34,948 bases of DNA from Bacteroidales bacterium. GTDB taxonomy: Bacteria > Bacteroidota > Bacteroidia > Bacteroidales > UBA932. The DNA lies in NCBI GenBank assembly GCA_017427885.1, contig JAFRRW010000007.1, positions 1 through 34,948 of the forward strand, written 5' to 3'. The translations under genes and the position numbers were made by a program. Below the pieces are notes generated by a model. The model had not been told where the DNA came from. It worked only from the letters and a program-made list of their open reading frames with translations, and ran no database searches. This document shows positions 16,740 to 25,137 of the stretch, in pieces. Numbering within the stretch: the stretch's first letter is position 1; each line of letters begins with the position of its first letter.

Positions 16740-17854
16740 CATTCAAGTACATATTCGGTGACATTCTTGAGGCCGGGAATACCGTAATAGGCCTCGACGA
16801 CGTCCCCCTTCAGCCAGACCATCCTGCCTATCAAGTCAGGGTGGTCTGCGAGGTTTATGGCCGACCTGACCGATTCCTTGGACAACTGGACGGAGAAACA
16901 GGAGGACTTGGATGTCACCGAGGTACGTGAAGCGATGGCGATGTTGGTCCTGGAAGAGAACGGAGGCCTGAAGGAGATGCCCTCCGCGGCCCTCGTGAGG
17001 TCTCCTCCTACTATGTATCCATACACCCAGACTCCGCTCTCCCCTATGGCGGAAGCGGCTTCTCCGACGCTGAGGGCGTTGTCAATGGTGACGCCGCTGC
17101 CTCCCTGGGGACCATCGGTGGAGGCGGCGTCGTAGATCCAGGTCATCGTGGTGTCCACTAATATGTCGAATTCCATTCCGGTGCCCCCGCTTCCCTCTCC
17201 AGGAGGAGGGGTGGAAACCCCCACCGTAAGGATCTCTTTCGGAGAAAGGTCCCTTGAGTATATTTTCTTCGCAAGTCCCTGGTTCTTAAGGACTATGGAC
17301 ACTTCTCCAGGACGGAAGTAGGCTATCCTCTTCTCGTTGTCGGTATATTCCAGGCTGCCGTCGGCGGATTCCACGAAAAGGGAGCCGTCGGGATAGGAGT
17401 CCCTGAACGCGCTGCCTATCCTCAGGCGGATGCCGCAGTTGATCAGGCCGCAGTTCAAGGTGCATCTGGTGGTCTTCCCCGCCTCGACGACGACAGCCTG
17501 CTCGTCACCGTACTGGGGCATCGAGAACTGGGGAGCCGTGAAATCCATCGACCTTGCTTTCACCACATACTCCCCGGCCTTGACCTCTACGGCTTCCGGG
17601 GAGGATTTGTAGGGTCCGCTGAAAATCTCCTCTCCGGAGACCGAACGCACGTCGAGGATGAAATCGTTGGTGTCCACCGGAGCGTCGACTGCCCTTGTGG
17701 AGAAAAGTGCGGAGGTCGGGGAAAAACGCCAGCTCAGGCTGCCCCGGGAGCCTTCGTCTGATTTGAGGAAATCACAGGAGGAGATGATGGAAACGGCCGC
17801 GACGGCGGCGACGAGCTGTTTGAGGGACAGCCGGCCCTGTCTGTAATTTTTCAT
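16739..17854 (-). CDS. DUF4493/DUF6359-like surface lipoprotein
   Basis: 371 residues with lipobox SIISSC (Cys27). Residues about 35-215 have the alternating-strand pattern of DUF4493 proteins (FILDVRSVSGEEIFSGPYKSSPEAVEVKAGEYVVKA, split here as a family resemblance only), related to fimbrillin-like surface proteins. After a Gly/Pro linker (STPPPGEGSGGTG), residues about 255-371 resemble DUF6359, an OB-fold-like module: GVWVYGYIVGG, NIAIASRT, ADHPDLIGRMVWLKGDVVEAYYGIPGL. The function is unknown and a cell-surface location is inferred. A near-match -7 box lies just upstream and the gene appears monocistronic. Confidence 0.75.
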   Translation of the reverse strand: MKNYRQGRLSLKQLVAAVAAVSIISSCDFLKSDEGSRGSLSWRFSPTSALFSTRAVDAPVDTNDFILDVRSVSGEEIFSGPYKSSPEAVEVKAGEYVVKARSMDFTAPQFSMPQYGDEQAVVVEAGKTTRCTLNCGLINCGIRLRIGSAFRDSYPDGSLFVESADGSLEYTDNEKRIAYFRPGEVSIVLKNQGLAKKIYSRDLSPKEILTVGVSTPPPGEGSGGTGMEFDILVDTTMTWIYDAASTDGPQGGSGVTIDNALSVGEAASAIGESGVWVYGYIVGGDLTRAAEGISFRPPFSSRTNIAIASRTSVTSKSSCFSVQLSKESVRSAINLADHPDLIGRMVWLKGDVVEAYYGIPGLKNVTEYVLE

Positions 17855-17875
17855 AGTTTTAGTTTTATTTCTGCC

Positions 17876-17883
17876 GAAAGATA
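17876..17883 (-). promoter_or_regulatory. Possible -7 box for the DUF4493-like gene
   Basis: The minus strand reads TATCTTTC, one mismatch from TAnnTTTG, about 22 bp before the ATG at 17854. The implied leader is short. Confidence 0.35.
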
Positions 17884-17933
17884 TGAAAGGGACGGCGGAA
17901 AAACGAAAAGAAAAACAAAAAAACGTATTCCGT

Positions 17934-17974
17934 AAAAAAATTCACGGGACGGTTGCATCACTGCGACCGTCCCG
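17934..17974 (-). terminator. Rho-independent terminator after uvrD
   Basis: A 9-bp perfect stem (CGGGACGGT 17945-17953 with ACCGTCCCG 17966-17974) and a 12-nt loop are followed on the minus strand by TGAA and seven T's. The position, 85 bp after the uvrD stop, fits a minus-strand terminator. Confidence 0.75.
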
Positions 17975-17996
17975 CTACTTAACCTAAACTTAAACT

Positions 17997-18062
17997 ATGA
18001 AAAACTTCACGTCAAATATAATCATTAATTTTTATAAAACAAGCACTTATGCGATTTTTTAA
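17997..18062 (+). other. Possible 21-codon leader ORF, antisense to the uvrD 3' end
   Basis: An ATG preceded by CCTAAACTTAAACT opens a 21-residue frame beginning MKNFTSNIII and ending at the TAA overlapping the uvrD stop. It directly follows the hairpin described above. No plus-strand gene follows. It may be chance, or the remnant of a leader from a lost plus-strand gene. Confidence 0.25.
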
Positions 18063-20506
18063 ACAAACCGGAGCTTGGCGTATTTGAGGAGGAGGAGCTT
18101 CTCGCCGTATTCGTCAAAAGCGATCCTGGCCTTGAGATCCGGGATGGTACCGGAGATGTCCAGGATCTTTCCCCGGCCGAAACGGTTGTGCTCTATTATC
18201 TGGCCGACACGGAACTTGTCCATCGTTTCGGGGATGAACTCGGAATCGGGAATCTTGGGAGGAAGGGGGCGGGACAGGCCTGCGGCCGGACGGGTGACGG
18301 GACGTGATGCCGGACGGGAAGGCTGGCCGGCTGAAGGACGGAAAGTCGTCGGCGCAGTGCCCCTGCCGAAGCGGCCGAATCCGCCTTTCCAGGCATTACC
18401 CTCGCTGGAGGATGCTATCATCGAGGCCTTTACAAGGGGATTCGATATATATTTGGGATCGATTTCCCGGATGAATCTGCTTGGGGAATTCTCTCCCGTC
18501 TTGCCGTTCCTCATCCTGGTGTCGGCATAAGTCAGGACGACTGCCTTCTTCGCCCTCGTGACAGCCACGTAGAAGAGTCTCCTCTCTTCCTCGACGTTCT
18601 CCCGAGTGGAAAGCATATTGAGAGAAGGGAAAAGGTTCTCCTCCATTCCGGCGACATAGACATAGGGGAATTCCAGGCCTTTCGCAGAATGGACCGTCAT
18701 CAGGGCGATCTTGTTCCTGGAATCCTCCTCATCAGTCGAATCCACTGCGGTAAGGAGGGAGACATTCTCGAGGAAGCGGTCCAGGGTTGGTGTAGGGATC
18801 AGAGATTCGTCGATGTCGTCTTCATCCGACTCGCCCAGGAGTTCCTCGCGCCGTTCGTTCCTCCACTCCTCCCCGAACGAAGCGATGCTGCTCATCAGTT
18901 CCTCAATGTTGGCCGTCCTCGACAGCCCTTCGATGGAAGTGTCGCCCTTATAGAAAAGGTAGAGGCCGGATTCATCCGCAAGCGAGACGGCGAGATCCCG
19001 GGCCCCGGTCTCCGGAACCCTTGCAGAAGCCCTGCCGATCATGTCGCAGAAGGCCCTCAGGCGCGCTACGGCCCCCTTTTTAAGCCCGTACTTTTCCAGA
19101 TCCTCCATATACGCCGCCCCGAACAGGGAGACTCCCGAGACTCGGGCGGCCTCAGCGAGGGCCTTCATCGTGGTGTCGCCAATTCCCCTGGGAGGTTTGC
19201 CTACGGCCCTGATAAAGGACTCGTCGTCATTCACGTTGACGGCCAGCTTGAAATATGCCATCATATCCTTCACCTCAGCCCTCTCGAAGAAGGAGTTGCC
19301 GGACCATATCATATAAGGGAGGTTCCTCCTCCGGAGGGCCTCCTCAATGGCCCGGGACTGGGAATTCGTCCTGTATAGAATCGCAAAGTCCTGATACTGC
19401 GCCCCTTCCTCCTGCATCTTCGAAATGATGGACGAGGCTATCATTATCCCCTCCTCCTTTTCGGTGTAGGACCGCATCAGGCGGATCTTCTCCCCCTCGC
19501 TCCCTACAGAATAGCAGTTTTTCGGAATCCTTCCCTCGTTCTTGGCTATCACCGAATTGGCCGCCTCTACGATGACCTTGGTGGATCGGTAGTTCCTCTC
19601 CAGGCGGAAAATCCGGCAGGACGGGAAATCGCTGCGGAAATCCAGGATATTCTGGATCTTGGCGCCCCTGAAGGCATATATGGACTGGGAGTCGTCACCC
19701 ACCACGCAGATATTCCCGTGAACCTGGCTCAATCTCCTGATTATCAGGTATTGGGCATAATTCGTGTCCTGGAACTCGTCCACCAGGATATAACAGAACC
19801 TCGTGGATATGGCTTCGCAGGCCTCGGGGTTCCCCCTCAGAAGGAAGTACATGTTAACCAGGATGTCGTCGAAATCCATCACCCCCGCCTGGCGGCACTT
19901 GCGTTCATAAAGCTGGAACACCTTGTACAGCTCCGGTCTCCCTCCCCTCCTGTCCGTTTCGATAACGGACTTGTTGGCGGCGTATGCATTGGAAGTGACG
20001 AGATTGTTCTTCGCAAGGGATATCCTTGCCAGCACTTCCTTGGGCTTGTAGGTCTTTTCGTCAAGGCCAAGTTCCTTCAGGCAGGTCTTTATGGCACTTA
20101 CCGAATCTCCGGCGTCATATATCGTGAATGACTCCGGATAGCCGATGGATGGGGCATAGTCCCTCAGGAATCTCACGAATACCGAATGGAAAGTGCCCAT
20201 CACCAACCTCCTGGAGCGCCTCTCCCCCACCATCGAAGCAATCCTTTCCTTCATCTCGCCCGCCGCCTTTTTCGTAAAGGTCAGCGCCATTATGCTATCC
20301 GACGGCACGCCCTTCTCCAGCAGGAGGGCTATCCTGCTGGTAAGCACCCTGGTCTTCCCCGATCCGGCACCAGCCACGATCAGGACCGGACCGTCCAGAC
20401 ACTCCGCCGCGGAGCGCTGCTCCGCATTCAAGCCTCTCAATGCTTCAAGATCTTCCATCACACCTTCAAATTGCAGAAACGGAACATTTTTAATGTTCAC
20501 CTGCAT
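18059..20506 (-). CDS. uvrD: UvrD/PcrA-type superfamily 1 DNA helicase
   Basis: 815 residues if translated from 20506. The ATG at 20458 (MEDLEALRGL) is a strong alternative, because a -7 box at 20517-20524 would leave almost no leader for the longer form. It is an ATP-driven 3'-5' helicase for excision repair and replication-fork processing. Motifs: LNAEQRSAA (Q motif), AGAGSGKT (Walker A, Lys51), LTFTKKAAGEM, LVDEFQDTN (Walker B), GDDSQSIYAFRGA, LERNYRST, MTVHSAKGLEFPYVYVAG and YVAVTRAKK. The Pro/Arg-rich linker near residues 710-755 and the C-terminal GQIIEHNRFGRGKI module (RNA-polymerase-interaction type) fit PcrA/UvrD. uvrD and pcrA cannot be separated by sequence alone. Confidence 0.93.
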   Translation of the reverse strand: MQVNIKNVPFLQFEGVMEDLEALRGLNAEQRSAAECLDGPVLIVAGAGSGKTRVLTSRIALLLEKGVPSDSIMALTFTKKAAGEMKERIASMVGERRSRRLVMGTFHSVFVRFLRDYAPSIGYPESFTIYDAGDSVSAIKTCLKELGLDEKTYKPKEVLARISLAKNNLVTSNAYAANKSVIETDRRGGRPELYKVFQLYERKCRQAGVMDFDDILVNMYFLLRGNPEACEAISTRFCYILVDEFQDTNYAQYLIIRRLSQVHGNICVVGDDSQSIYAFRGAKIQNILDFRSDFPSCRIFRLERNYRSTKVIVEAANSVIAKNEGRIPKNCYSVGSEGEKIRLMRSYTEKEEGIMIASSIISKMQEEGAQYQDFAILYRTNSQSRAIEEALRRRNLPYMIWSGNSFFERAEVKDMMAYFKLAVNVNDDESFIRAVGKPPRGIGDTTMKALAEAARVSGVSLFGAAYMEDLEKYGLKKGAVARLRAFCDMIGRASARVPETGARDLAVSLADESGLYLFYKGDTSIEGLSRTANIEELMSSIASFGEEWRNERREELLGESDEDDIDESLIPTPTLDRFLENVSLLTAVDSTDEEDSRNKIALMTVHSAKGLEFPYVYVAGMEENLFPSLNMLSTRENVEEERRLFYVAVTRAKKAVVLTYADTRMRNGKTGENSPSRFIREIDPKYISNPLVKASMIASSSEGNAWKGGFGRFGRGTAPTTFRPSAGQPSRPASRPVTRPAAGLSRPLPPKIPDSEFIPETMDKFRVGQIIEHNRFGRGKILDISGTIPDLKARIAFDEYGEKLLLLKYAKLRFV

Positions 20507-20516
20507 TTTATGTAAG

Positions 20517-20524
20517 CAAATTTA
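20517..20524 (-). promoter_or_regulatory. Bacteroidetes -7 box for uvrD
   Basis: The minus strand reads TAAATTTG, an exact TAnnTTTG match. It lies only about 10 bp before the longest uvrD start and about 58 bp before the alternative ATG at 20458, favouring the latter. Confidence 0.5.
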
Positions 20525-20536
20525 CGAATTTTTAAG

Positions 20537-20544
20537 TATCTTCG
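20537..20544 (+). promoter_or_regulatory. -7 box for the nqr operon
   Basis: TATCTTCG differs by one base from TAnnTTTG, and the context TATCTTCGCACC is typical for Bacteroidetes. It lies 38 bp before the nqrA ATG, in the divergent uvrD-nqrA spacer. Confidence 0.55.
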
Positions 20545-20582
20545 CACCATATATTGAAACATATAATAAATCACCATTCATA

Positions 20583-21944
20583 ATGTCAAACAGCATCGTT
20601 TTGAAGAAGGGCCTCGACATCCCCATCAAGGGGGCTGCGGCCCTGAAGACCACGAAGAAGATTCTTCCCGATGTTGTCGCCATCAAGCCCGATGATTTCA
20701 AGGGATTCCTTCCGAGAGTGCTCGTGAAGGAGGGCGACCGCGTTCTCGCAGGATCTCCCGTGCTCTCCGACAAGAGGCTCCCCGACATCCTGGTGTGCTC
20801 GCCCGTAAGCGGAACCGTCCAGGAAGTGGCGAGGGGAGACAAGAGAAAATTGCTCGCAGTGCTGGTTAAGGCGGATGAAAAGCAGGAAAGCGTCGACCTG
20901 GGCGCAAAGGACATCGAAGGTCTGAGCCCCGAGCAGGTACGTGACACGATCCTCGCTTCCGGTCTGTGGCCCTCGATCATCCAGAGGCCCTACGGCATCG
21001 TAGCCGATCCCGCCCTGCGCCCTAAGGCCATCTTCGTTTCGGCGTTCGACACCGCCCCCCTTGCCCCCGACACCGACTACGTCCTCGGATCCAGGATCCA
21101 GGACATCCAGGCCGGAGTCCAGGCCCTGTCGAAGCTCACCGACGGCGGCGTTCACATCGGACTCGATTCCGCCACCGAGGCCAGCACCCCCTTCCACAAG
21201 ATCGAAGGTGCAGCCATCCACACTTTCACCGGGAAACACCCCGCAGGTAACGTTGGAGTACAGATCAGCCACATCTCCCCCATAGCCAAGGGCGAGACCG
21301 TGTGGACCGTCTCTCCCCTGCTCCTCGCGGCGATAGGACACGTCTTCGCCACGGGCAAGGTGGACCTTTCCAGGAAGGTGGCCGTCACCGGCCCCCGCGC
21401 CATCGAACCCGCCTACGTGGACGCCTTCCCCGGAATGCCGGTCAAGGCCCTCGAAGGGTTCTATGACAATGCCGCGGGAGACATCAGGTTCGTAAGCGGC
21501 GACGTCCTCACCGGCAAGAATGTCGGTCCCGACGGTTACCTCGGATGGTTCGACAACCAGGTGACCCTGCTCCACGAAGGCACCGAAAGGGAGATTCTCG
21601 GCTGGGCGAAGATTTTCCGCCCGAAGGTATTCTCCTCCAGCAAGGCCTTCTTCAGCTGGCTCTGCCCCAGGAAGAAATACGACATGGACACCAACCTCCA
21701 CGGAGGAAAGAGGGCCTTCGTACTTTCCGACCAGGCCTATTCCAAGGTGCTGCCCATGGACATCTTCCCCCTGTACCTTGTGAAAGCCTGCCTCGCCGGC
21801 AACATCGAGGACATGGAGAAATACGGCATCTATGAAGTTCTGCCCGAGGATCTGGCCCTCTGCGAGTACGCCGATCCCTCCAAGAACGACATCCAGGCCA
21901 TCATCGAGGACGGCATCGACTTGATGCTCAAGGAAATGGCTTAA
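20583..21944 (+). CDS. nqrA: Na+-translocating NADH:quinone reductase subunit A
   Basis: 453 residues from ATG 20583; the frame is open further upstream but that part lies inside uvrD and its promoter. NqrA is the soluble cytoplasmic subunit, linked to quinone binding. Evidence: the opening IVLKKGLDIPIKGAA with an early lipoyl-like barrel (LVKEGDRVLAGSPVL, CSPVSGTVQEV, GDKRKLLAVLV), then SAFDTAPLAPDTDYVL and FTGKHPAGNVGVQISHI, all typical of NqrA. The length is normal. It heads a tight six-gene operon (13 bp to nqrB) driven by the box at 20537. Confidence 0.96.
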   Translation: MSNSIVLKKGLDIPIKGAAALKTTKKILPDVVAIKPDDFKGFLPRVLVKEGDRVLAGSPVLSDKRLPDILVCSPVSGTVQEVARGDKRKLLAVLVKADEKQESVDLGAKDIEGLSPEQVRDTILASGLWPSIIQRPYGIVADPALRPKAIFVSAFDTAPLAPDTDYVLGSRIQDIQAGVQALSKLTDGGVHIGLDSATEASTPFHKIEGAAIHTFTGKHPAGNVGVQISHISPIAKGETVWTVSPLLLAAIGHVFATGKVDLSRKVAVTGPRAIEPAYVDAFPGMPVKALEGFYDNAAGDIRFVSGDVLTGKNVGPDGYLGWFDNQVTLLHEGTEREILGWAKIFRPKVFSSSKAFFSWLCPRKKYDMDTNLHGGKRAFVLSDQAYSKVLPMDIFPLYLVKACLAGNIEDMEKYGIYEVLPEDLALCEYADPSKNDIQAIIEDGIDLMLKEMA

Positions 21945-21957
21945 AGACTAGAGAATT

Positions 21958-23118
21958 ATGGCAGAAAACAACAATACTCCCAAGCCGGGCCTCTTCGAGA
22001 GAGGCGGCAGATTCGGATGGCTCCACTCCACCGTGGACGCCTTCGACACCTTCCTCAGGGTGCCTGCCACCGTCACCTCACGCGGTTCCCACGTGCGTGA
22101 CGGAATAGACATCAAGAGAGTGATGATCATCGCCGTGTTGGCGGCCGTTCCCGCAGCCCTCTTCGGTATGTGGAATGTAGGTTACCAGCACGACCTCGCC
22201 AACCCTGCGGTGAGCTGGGACCTGTGGCAGAGGTTCTGGTTCGGTTTCCTCAAGGTTCTCCCCCTGTTGGTAGTATCCTACGCAGTCGGACTCTTCATTG
22301 AGTTCGCCTTCGCGCAGATCAAGAACGAGGAACTTAACGAAGGATACCTCGTAACCGGATTTTTCATTCCCCTCATCGTTCCGGTCGACACCCCCCTGTG
22401 GATGCTGGCCCTCGCGGTGGCCTTCGCCGTCATCTTCGGCAAGGAGGTCTTCGGAGGCACCGGAATGAACTTCCTGAACCCCGCCCTCCTCGCACGAGCC
22501 TTCCTGTTCTTCTCCTATCCCGCCAAGATGTCGGGATCCGAGGTCTGGATAGCCAACCAGCTGAAGATAGGCAGCCTCGCCGACGGAATCACCGGAGCGA
22601 CTCCCCTTTCCTTCACGGCCGACTGCAAGCAGGGCATAGACGCCCTCACCTCCCACTTCTCCTTCTGGGACATGTTCGCAGGTACGATTCCCGGCTGCGT
22701 CGGTGAGACTTCAGTAATCGCCATCCTGCTCGGCGCCATCGTCCTCATCTGGACCGGAGTCGCCAGCTGGAAGGTGATGTTCTCCTCCGTCCTCGGAGCC
22801 CTCTTCACCGGCTGGCTTGCCGGTGTCCTCGGAGCCACGGCCGTTCCCGCCTACTACCATCTCGTGATGGGCGGCTTCGCCTTCGGTACCGTATTCATGG
22901 CCACCGACCCCGTGACCTCCGCCCAAACCGAAAAGGGCAAGTGGATCTACGGCTTCCTCATCGGTGTCCTCTGCGTGATCGTAAGGCTCTTCAACCCCGG
23001 ATACGCGGAAGGAATGATGCTCGCCATCCTGCTTATGAACACGTTCGCTCCTCTCGTGGACTGGTGCGTCACCAGCTCCGCGGTCAGGAAAAGGGCGAAG
23101 AAGATGAAACTCGCTTAA
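21958..23118 (+). CDS. nqrB: Na+-translocating NADH:quinone reductase subunit B
   Basis: 386 residues; a membrane subunit with about ten hydrophobic segments, part of the Na+ channel, holding covalent FMN and riboflavin. The flavinylation motif is DGITGATPLSF with Thr215 as the FMN-bearing residue, by analogy with Vibrio NqrB. Other family signatures are GKEVFGGTGMNFLNPALLARAF and FMATDPVTSAQTEKGKWIYG. The N-terminal GWLHSTVDAFDTFLRVP is also typical. FMN attachment needs an ApbE-type transferase, which is not in this window. It is translationally close to nqrA and nqrC. Confidence 0.96.
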   Translation: MAENNNTPKPGLFERGGRFGWLHSTVDAFDTFLRVPATVTSRGSHVRDGIDIKRVMIIAVLAAVPAALFGMWNVGYQHDLANPAVSWDLWQRFWFGFLKVLPLLVVSYAVGLFIEFAFAQIKNEELNEGYLVTGFFIPLIVPVDTPLWMLALAVAFAVIFGKEVFGGTGMNFLNPALLARAFLFFSYPAKMSGSEVWIANQLKIGSLADGITGATPLSFTADCKQGIDALTSHFSFWDMFAGTIPGCVGETSVIAILLGAIVLIWTGVASWKVMFSSVLGALFTGWLAGVLGATAVPAYYHLVMGGFAFGTVFMATDPVTSAQTEKGKWIYGFLIGVLCVIVRLFNPGYAEGMMLAILLMNTFAPLVDWCVTSSAVRKRAKKMKLA

Positions 23119-23131
23119 ACACTGTCAGGAT

Positions 23132-23890
23132 ATGAATACCAACGGCAATCTGTATACAATCATATATACCTCGGTCATCGTCGTCCTGGTCGCCGCCCTG
23201 CTCGCCTTTGTCTCCCAGTCGCTCAAAGCGAAACAGGAGGCCAACGAGAAGGCGGACATCATGTCCCAGATGATGACGGCCGACGGGATTGGTTCCAAGG
23301 CCTCCTTCCAGGAGATTGGCAACGCCGCCGTCCTGGAGAAATACGCCGGAGAGATCTCCGAGGCCTTCCTCGTGAACGCCAAGGGAGAGAAAACGGCGGA
23401 CATCGACCTCTCGGACGTCTGGTCTCCCAGTTTACTCAAGGCACAGAACAACCAAATAAAGAAAGGTGAGCTCGACGCCGTCGAGGTTCCCGTGTTCAAG
23501 TTCAAGAACGGCACCACCGTGGTTCCCATCTACGGTGCCGGGCTCTGGGGCCCCGTCTGGGGTTACATAGCCTTCGAAGCCGACGGCAAGACGATGATCG
23601 GGTCCTATTTCGACCACGAGAGCGAAACCGCCGGCCTCGGCGCCAGGATCAAGGACGACACAGCCTTCCAGGATGAATTCACCGGCGAGATGGCCGACTT
23701 CACCCAGGGACGCATCTTCGAGATCGTGAAGGGCGGAGCCCCCAAGGAGGGCGGCAAGAGCGTCCTCGACAACAAGATCGACGCCATCACCGGAGCGACT
23801 ATGACCTCCCAGGGTCTCAACGAAGCCATCAACAACTGGCTCGCCGTCTATAAGGCATACCTTACCAACGTTAAAACGGAGGAGGAATAG
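23132..23890 (+). CDS. nqrC: Na+-translocating NADH:quinone reductase subunit C
   Basis: 252 residues: one N-terminal membrane anchor (about residues 8-28) and a periplasmic FMN-binding domain. The motif DAITGATMTSQGLN holds Thr223, the expected covalent FMN site. GAGLWGPVWGYIAF and FDHESETAGLGARI are typical of the NqrC/RnfG FMN-bind fold. NqrC passes electrons between the iron centre of NqrD/E and the FMN of NqrB. It lies 13 bp after nqrB and 3 bp before nqrD. Confidence 0.96.
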   Translation: MNTNGNLYTIIYTSVIVVLVAALLAFVSQSLKAKQEANEKADIMSQMMTADGIGSKASFQEIGNAAVLEKYAGEISEAFLVNAKGEKTADIDLSDVWSPSLLKAQNNQIKKGELDAVEVPVFKFKNGTTVVPIYGAGLWGPVWGYIAFEADGKTMIGSYFDHESETAGLGARIKDDTAFQDEFTGEMADFTQGRIFEIVKGGAPKEGGKSVLDNKIDAITGATMTSQGLNEAINNWLAVYKAYLTNVKTEEE

Positions 23891-23893
23891 ACT

Positions 23894-24505
23894 ATGGATG
23901 CAAAAATCAAAGAAACCATACTGAACCCGATCTTCAAGGGCAATCCGATAACCGTCCTTGTCCTCGGTATCTGCTCGGCCCTGGCGGTCACCGTGACCCT
24001 GAAGGGAGCCCTCGTGATGGCCCTTTCAGTCATAGTGGTCACGGGAGTGTCCTGCCTGGTCCTCTCCCTCCTGAGGAACACGATTCCCAGCCGCGTACGA
24101 ATCATCATCCAACTAGTCGTAGTCTCGATGATGGTGATCCTGGTGGACCAGGTGCTCAAGTCGTTCGAAGCGACCTATGCCATCGACAGGCAGCTGTCGG
24201 TGTACATCGGCCTCATCATCACCAACTGCATCGTGATGGGCCGCATCGAGGCCTTCGCCCTCGGCAACAAACCCTGGCCTTCCTTCCTTGACGGCCTCGC
24301 CAACGGAGTCGGCTACGGACTCATACTCATCATCGTGGCCTTCTTCCGCGAGCTCTTCGGAAGCGGAACCCTCTTCGGGATCCAGGTGATGCCTGCCGGC
24401 TACGTTCCCAACAACCTTATAATCCTGCCTCCCGCAGCCCTGATACTCCTCGGATGCATAGTCTGGGTCCAGAGGGGTATCCAGAAGGACCTGCAGGAGA
24501 AATAA
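23894..24505 (+). CDS. nqrD: Na+-translocating NADH:quinone reductase subunit D
   Basis: 203 residues with six predicted membrane helices. Cys27 (LGICSAL) and Cys112 (TNCIVMGR) match the cysteines that, with those of NqrE, hold the iron centre inside the membrane. RIEAFALGNKP and ANGVGYGLILIIVAFFRELFG (shown only in part by position, about 118-156) are typical. It is nearly fused to nqrC with a 3-bp gap. Confidence 0.96.
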   Translation: MDAKIKETILNPIFKGNPITVLVLGICSALAVTVTLKGALVMALSVIVVTGVSCLVLSLLRNTIPSRVRIIIQLVVVSMMVILVDQVLKSFEATYAIDRQLSVYIGLIITNCIVMGRIEAFALGNKPWPSFLDGLANGVGYGLILIIVAFFRELFGSGTLFGIQVMPAGYVPNNLIILPPAALILLGCIVWVQRGIQKDLQEK

Positions 24506-24523
24506 CCCTTTAGCCGAAACGAT

Positions 24524-25120
24524 ATGGAATATTTAAGTTTGTTCGTAAAGTCGATATTCGTCGACAACATGGTCTTCGCCTACTTCCTGGGTATGTGCTC
24601 ATACCTGGCGGTATCGAAGAACGTCAAGACGGCTGCAGGACTCGGGGTCGCGGTAATCTTCGTGCTTTGCTGCACCCTTCCCATCAACTACCTGCTCAAC
24701 AAGTTCGTCCTCGCCCCCGACGCCATCATCGAAGGGGTGGACCTGAGCTTCCTGAGCTTCATCATCTTCATCGCCGTCATCGCGGCCTTCACCCAGATCG
24801 TCGAGATGGTCGTTGAGAAATTCGCCCCGTCCCTTTATTCGGCGCTCGGAATCTATCTGCCCCTCATCGCCGTGAACTGCGCCATCCTCGGCGGCTCCCT
24901 GTTCATGCAGCAGAAGGATTTCGCATCCTGCGGTGAAGCGACGGTCTACGCCCTCGGCTCCGGAATCGGTTGGTTCCTCGCCATCGTGGCCCTCGCCGCC
25001 CTCCGCGAGAAGATGGCCTACGCCAACGTACCCCCCGCACTCAAGGGCATCGGCATCACCTTCATAACCGTCGGCCTTATGGCCATCGCGTTCATGACTT
25101 TCATGGGTATTTCACTTTAA
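24524..25120 (+). CDS. nqrE: Na+-translocating NADH:quinone reductase subunit E
   Basis: 198 residues with six predicted membrane helices, homologous to NqrD in inverted topology. Cys25 ([13 protein letters not shown]) and Cys119 ([10 protein letters not shown]) are the expected iron ligands. [18 protein letters not shown] at the start and [18 protein letters not shown] later are diagnostic. It lies 18 bp after nqrD and 17 bp before nqrF. Confidence 0.96.
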   Translation: MEYLSLFVKSIFVDNMVFAYFLGMCSYLAVSKNVKTAAGLGVAVIFVLCCTLPINYLLNKFVLAPDAIIEGVDLSFLSFIIFIAVIAAFTQIVEMVVEKFAPSLYSALGIYLPLIAVNCAILGGSLFMQQKDFASCGEATVYALGSGIGWFLAIVALAALREKMAYANVPPALKGIGITFITVGLMAIAFMTFMGISL

Positions 25121-25137
25121 GGAAGGAGGACTGAGAT

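Noticed and set aside
20193-20582. Extended nqrA start inside uvrD
   Set aside because: The extension is antisense to uvrD and crosses the promoter; the ATG at 20583 gives a canonical NqrA N-terminus.
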